Shown: positions 6,418 through 6,699 of the stretch, piece by piece
How positions within the stretch are numbered: the first letter of the stretch is position 1
Layout: each line of letters starts with the position of its first letter
Source: CAIKMD01 sp035533255
GTDB lineage: Bacteria > Pseudomonadota > Alphaproteobacteria > ATCC43930 > CGMCC-115725
Length of the DNA: 6,699 bases
Assembly: GCA_035533255.1 (NCBI GenBank)
Contig: DATLUE010000146.1
Span: forward strand, 1-6,699
Reading direction: 5' to 3'
Notes under the pieces: model-generated
Told to the model about the DNA's origin: nothing
The model's input: only the letters and a program-made list of their open reading frames with translations
Databases searched by the model: none
Made by a program: the position numbers and the translations under genes

Positions 6418-6699
6418 GCGTCGCTTCGCCGCTGCTGACGGATGACGAGCCGTCGCCGGTTGCGCTCGACCGCGCCGACGGCGCTTCGCCCTTCGTCATT
6501 CTCTGCGACCATGCCGGCAACCGCTTGCCGCGCGCGCTCGGCACGCTGGATTTATCGCAGGATGAGCTTGGCCGCCATATCGCCTGGGATATCGGTGCCG
6601 GGGCGGTGGCCGCGCGGCTTGGCGCGCTGCTCGATGCTCCGGTGGTGCAACAGCGCTATTCGCGCCTCGTCATCGATTGCAACCGAGCGCCCGGCCATC
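6414..6699 (+). CDS. N-formylglutamate amidohydrolase family protein (3'-truncated by window edge)
   Basis: The first 95 residues of a zinc-dependent amidohydrolase of the N-formylglutamate deformylase family. The type reaction is N-formyl-L-glutamate + water to formate + glutamate, the last step of one histidine degradation route. Visible family marks are FVILCDHAGNRLPRALGTL (about 28-46, with the likely metal-binding Asp/His pair), HIAWDIGAGAVAARLGALLD (about 57-76) and YSRLVIDCNRAPGH (from about 82). The first 25 or so residues are a poorly conserved lead. The start is ATG 6414 in an ATGA overlap with the preceding stop, implying translational coupling. No hut genes are nearby. Its pairing with two transglutaminase-like genes suggests a substrate other than histidine-derived formylglutamate, possibly another N-acyl or amide-linked glutamate, but this is inference. 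The family distinction from other FGase-like hydrolases cannot be settled from a third of the protein. Confidence 0.87.
   Translation, partial: MSVASPLLTDDEPSPVALDRADGASPFVILCDHAGNRLPRALGTLDLSQDELGRHIAWDIGAGAVAARLGALLDAPVVQQRYSRLVIDCNRAPGH

Overview
The window reads as chromosomal DNA of a GC-rich alphaproteobacterium. This rests on the RNase J variant, the transglutaminase-like proteins and the strong G/C bias at third codon positions. Genus is not decidable from the sequence. Five genes can be recognised. Four lie on the + strand and look like ordinary host genes. One lies on the - strand in AT-richer DNA and is broken. Both window edges cut a gene.

Layout: (a) 1-1611 is nearly all of a ribonuclease J gene, missing only its first codons. 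(b) About 1640-2820 is an accessory-looking segment with clearly lower GC. It carries a DUF4238-family gene on the - strand, split by one extra base near 2536. Rejoining the two frames gives a coherent protein of about 288 residues. The segment ends at three perfect head-to-tail copies of a 14-bp unit (2777-2818). Just beyond, a short open frame ending at 2915 may be the severed C-terminus of an older gene. (c) 2943-4472 encodes a 14-helix drug:proton antiporter-type MFS permease (DHA2/EmrB-QacA group). (d) 4603-6699 holds two different transglutaminase-like proteins in tandem and the start of an N-formylglutamate amidohydrolase-family gene. These are separated by 18 bp and then overlap by 4 bp (ATGA), so they probably form one transcription unit.

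How they may work together: the last three genes all belong to families that act on amide bonds and none shows a signal peptide, so a cytoplasmic pathway that trims or recycles an amide-linked compound is a reasonable inference. The second transglutaminase-like protein keeps the Cys and Asp positions but has Ser where the catalytic His is expected. RNase J and the MFS permease have no evident functional tie to that cluster. No RNA gene, CRISPR array, complete insertion sequence or clearly new system was found. The most unusual items are the frameshifted DUF4238 island with its repeat-marked edge, and the paired transglutaminases with the His-to-Ser difference.
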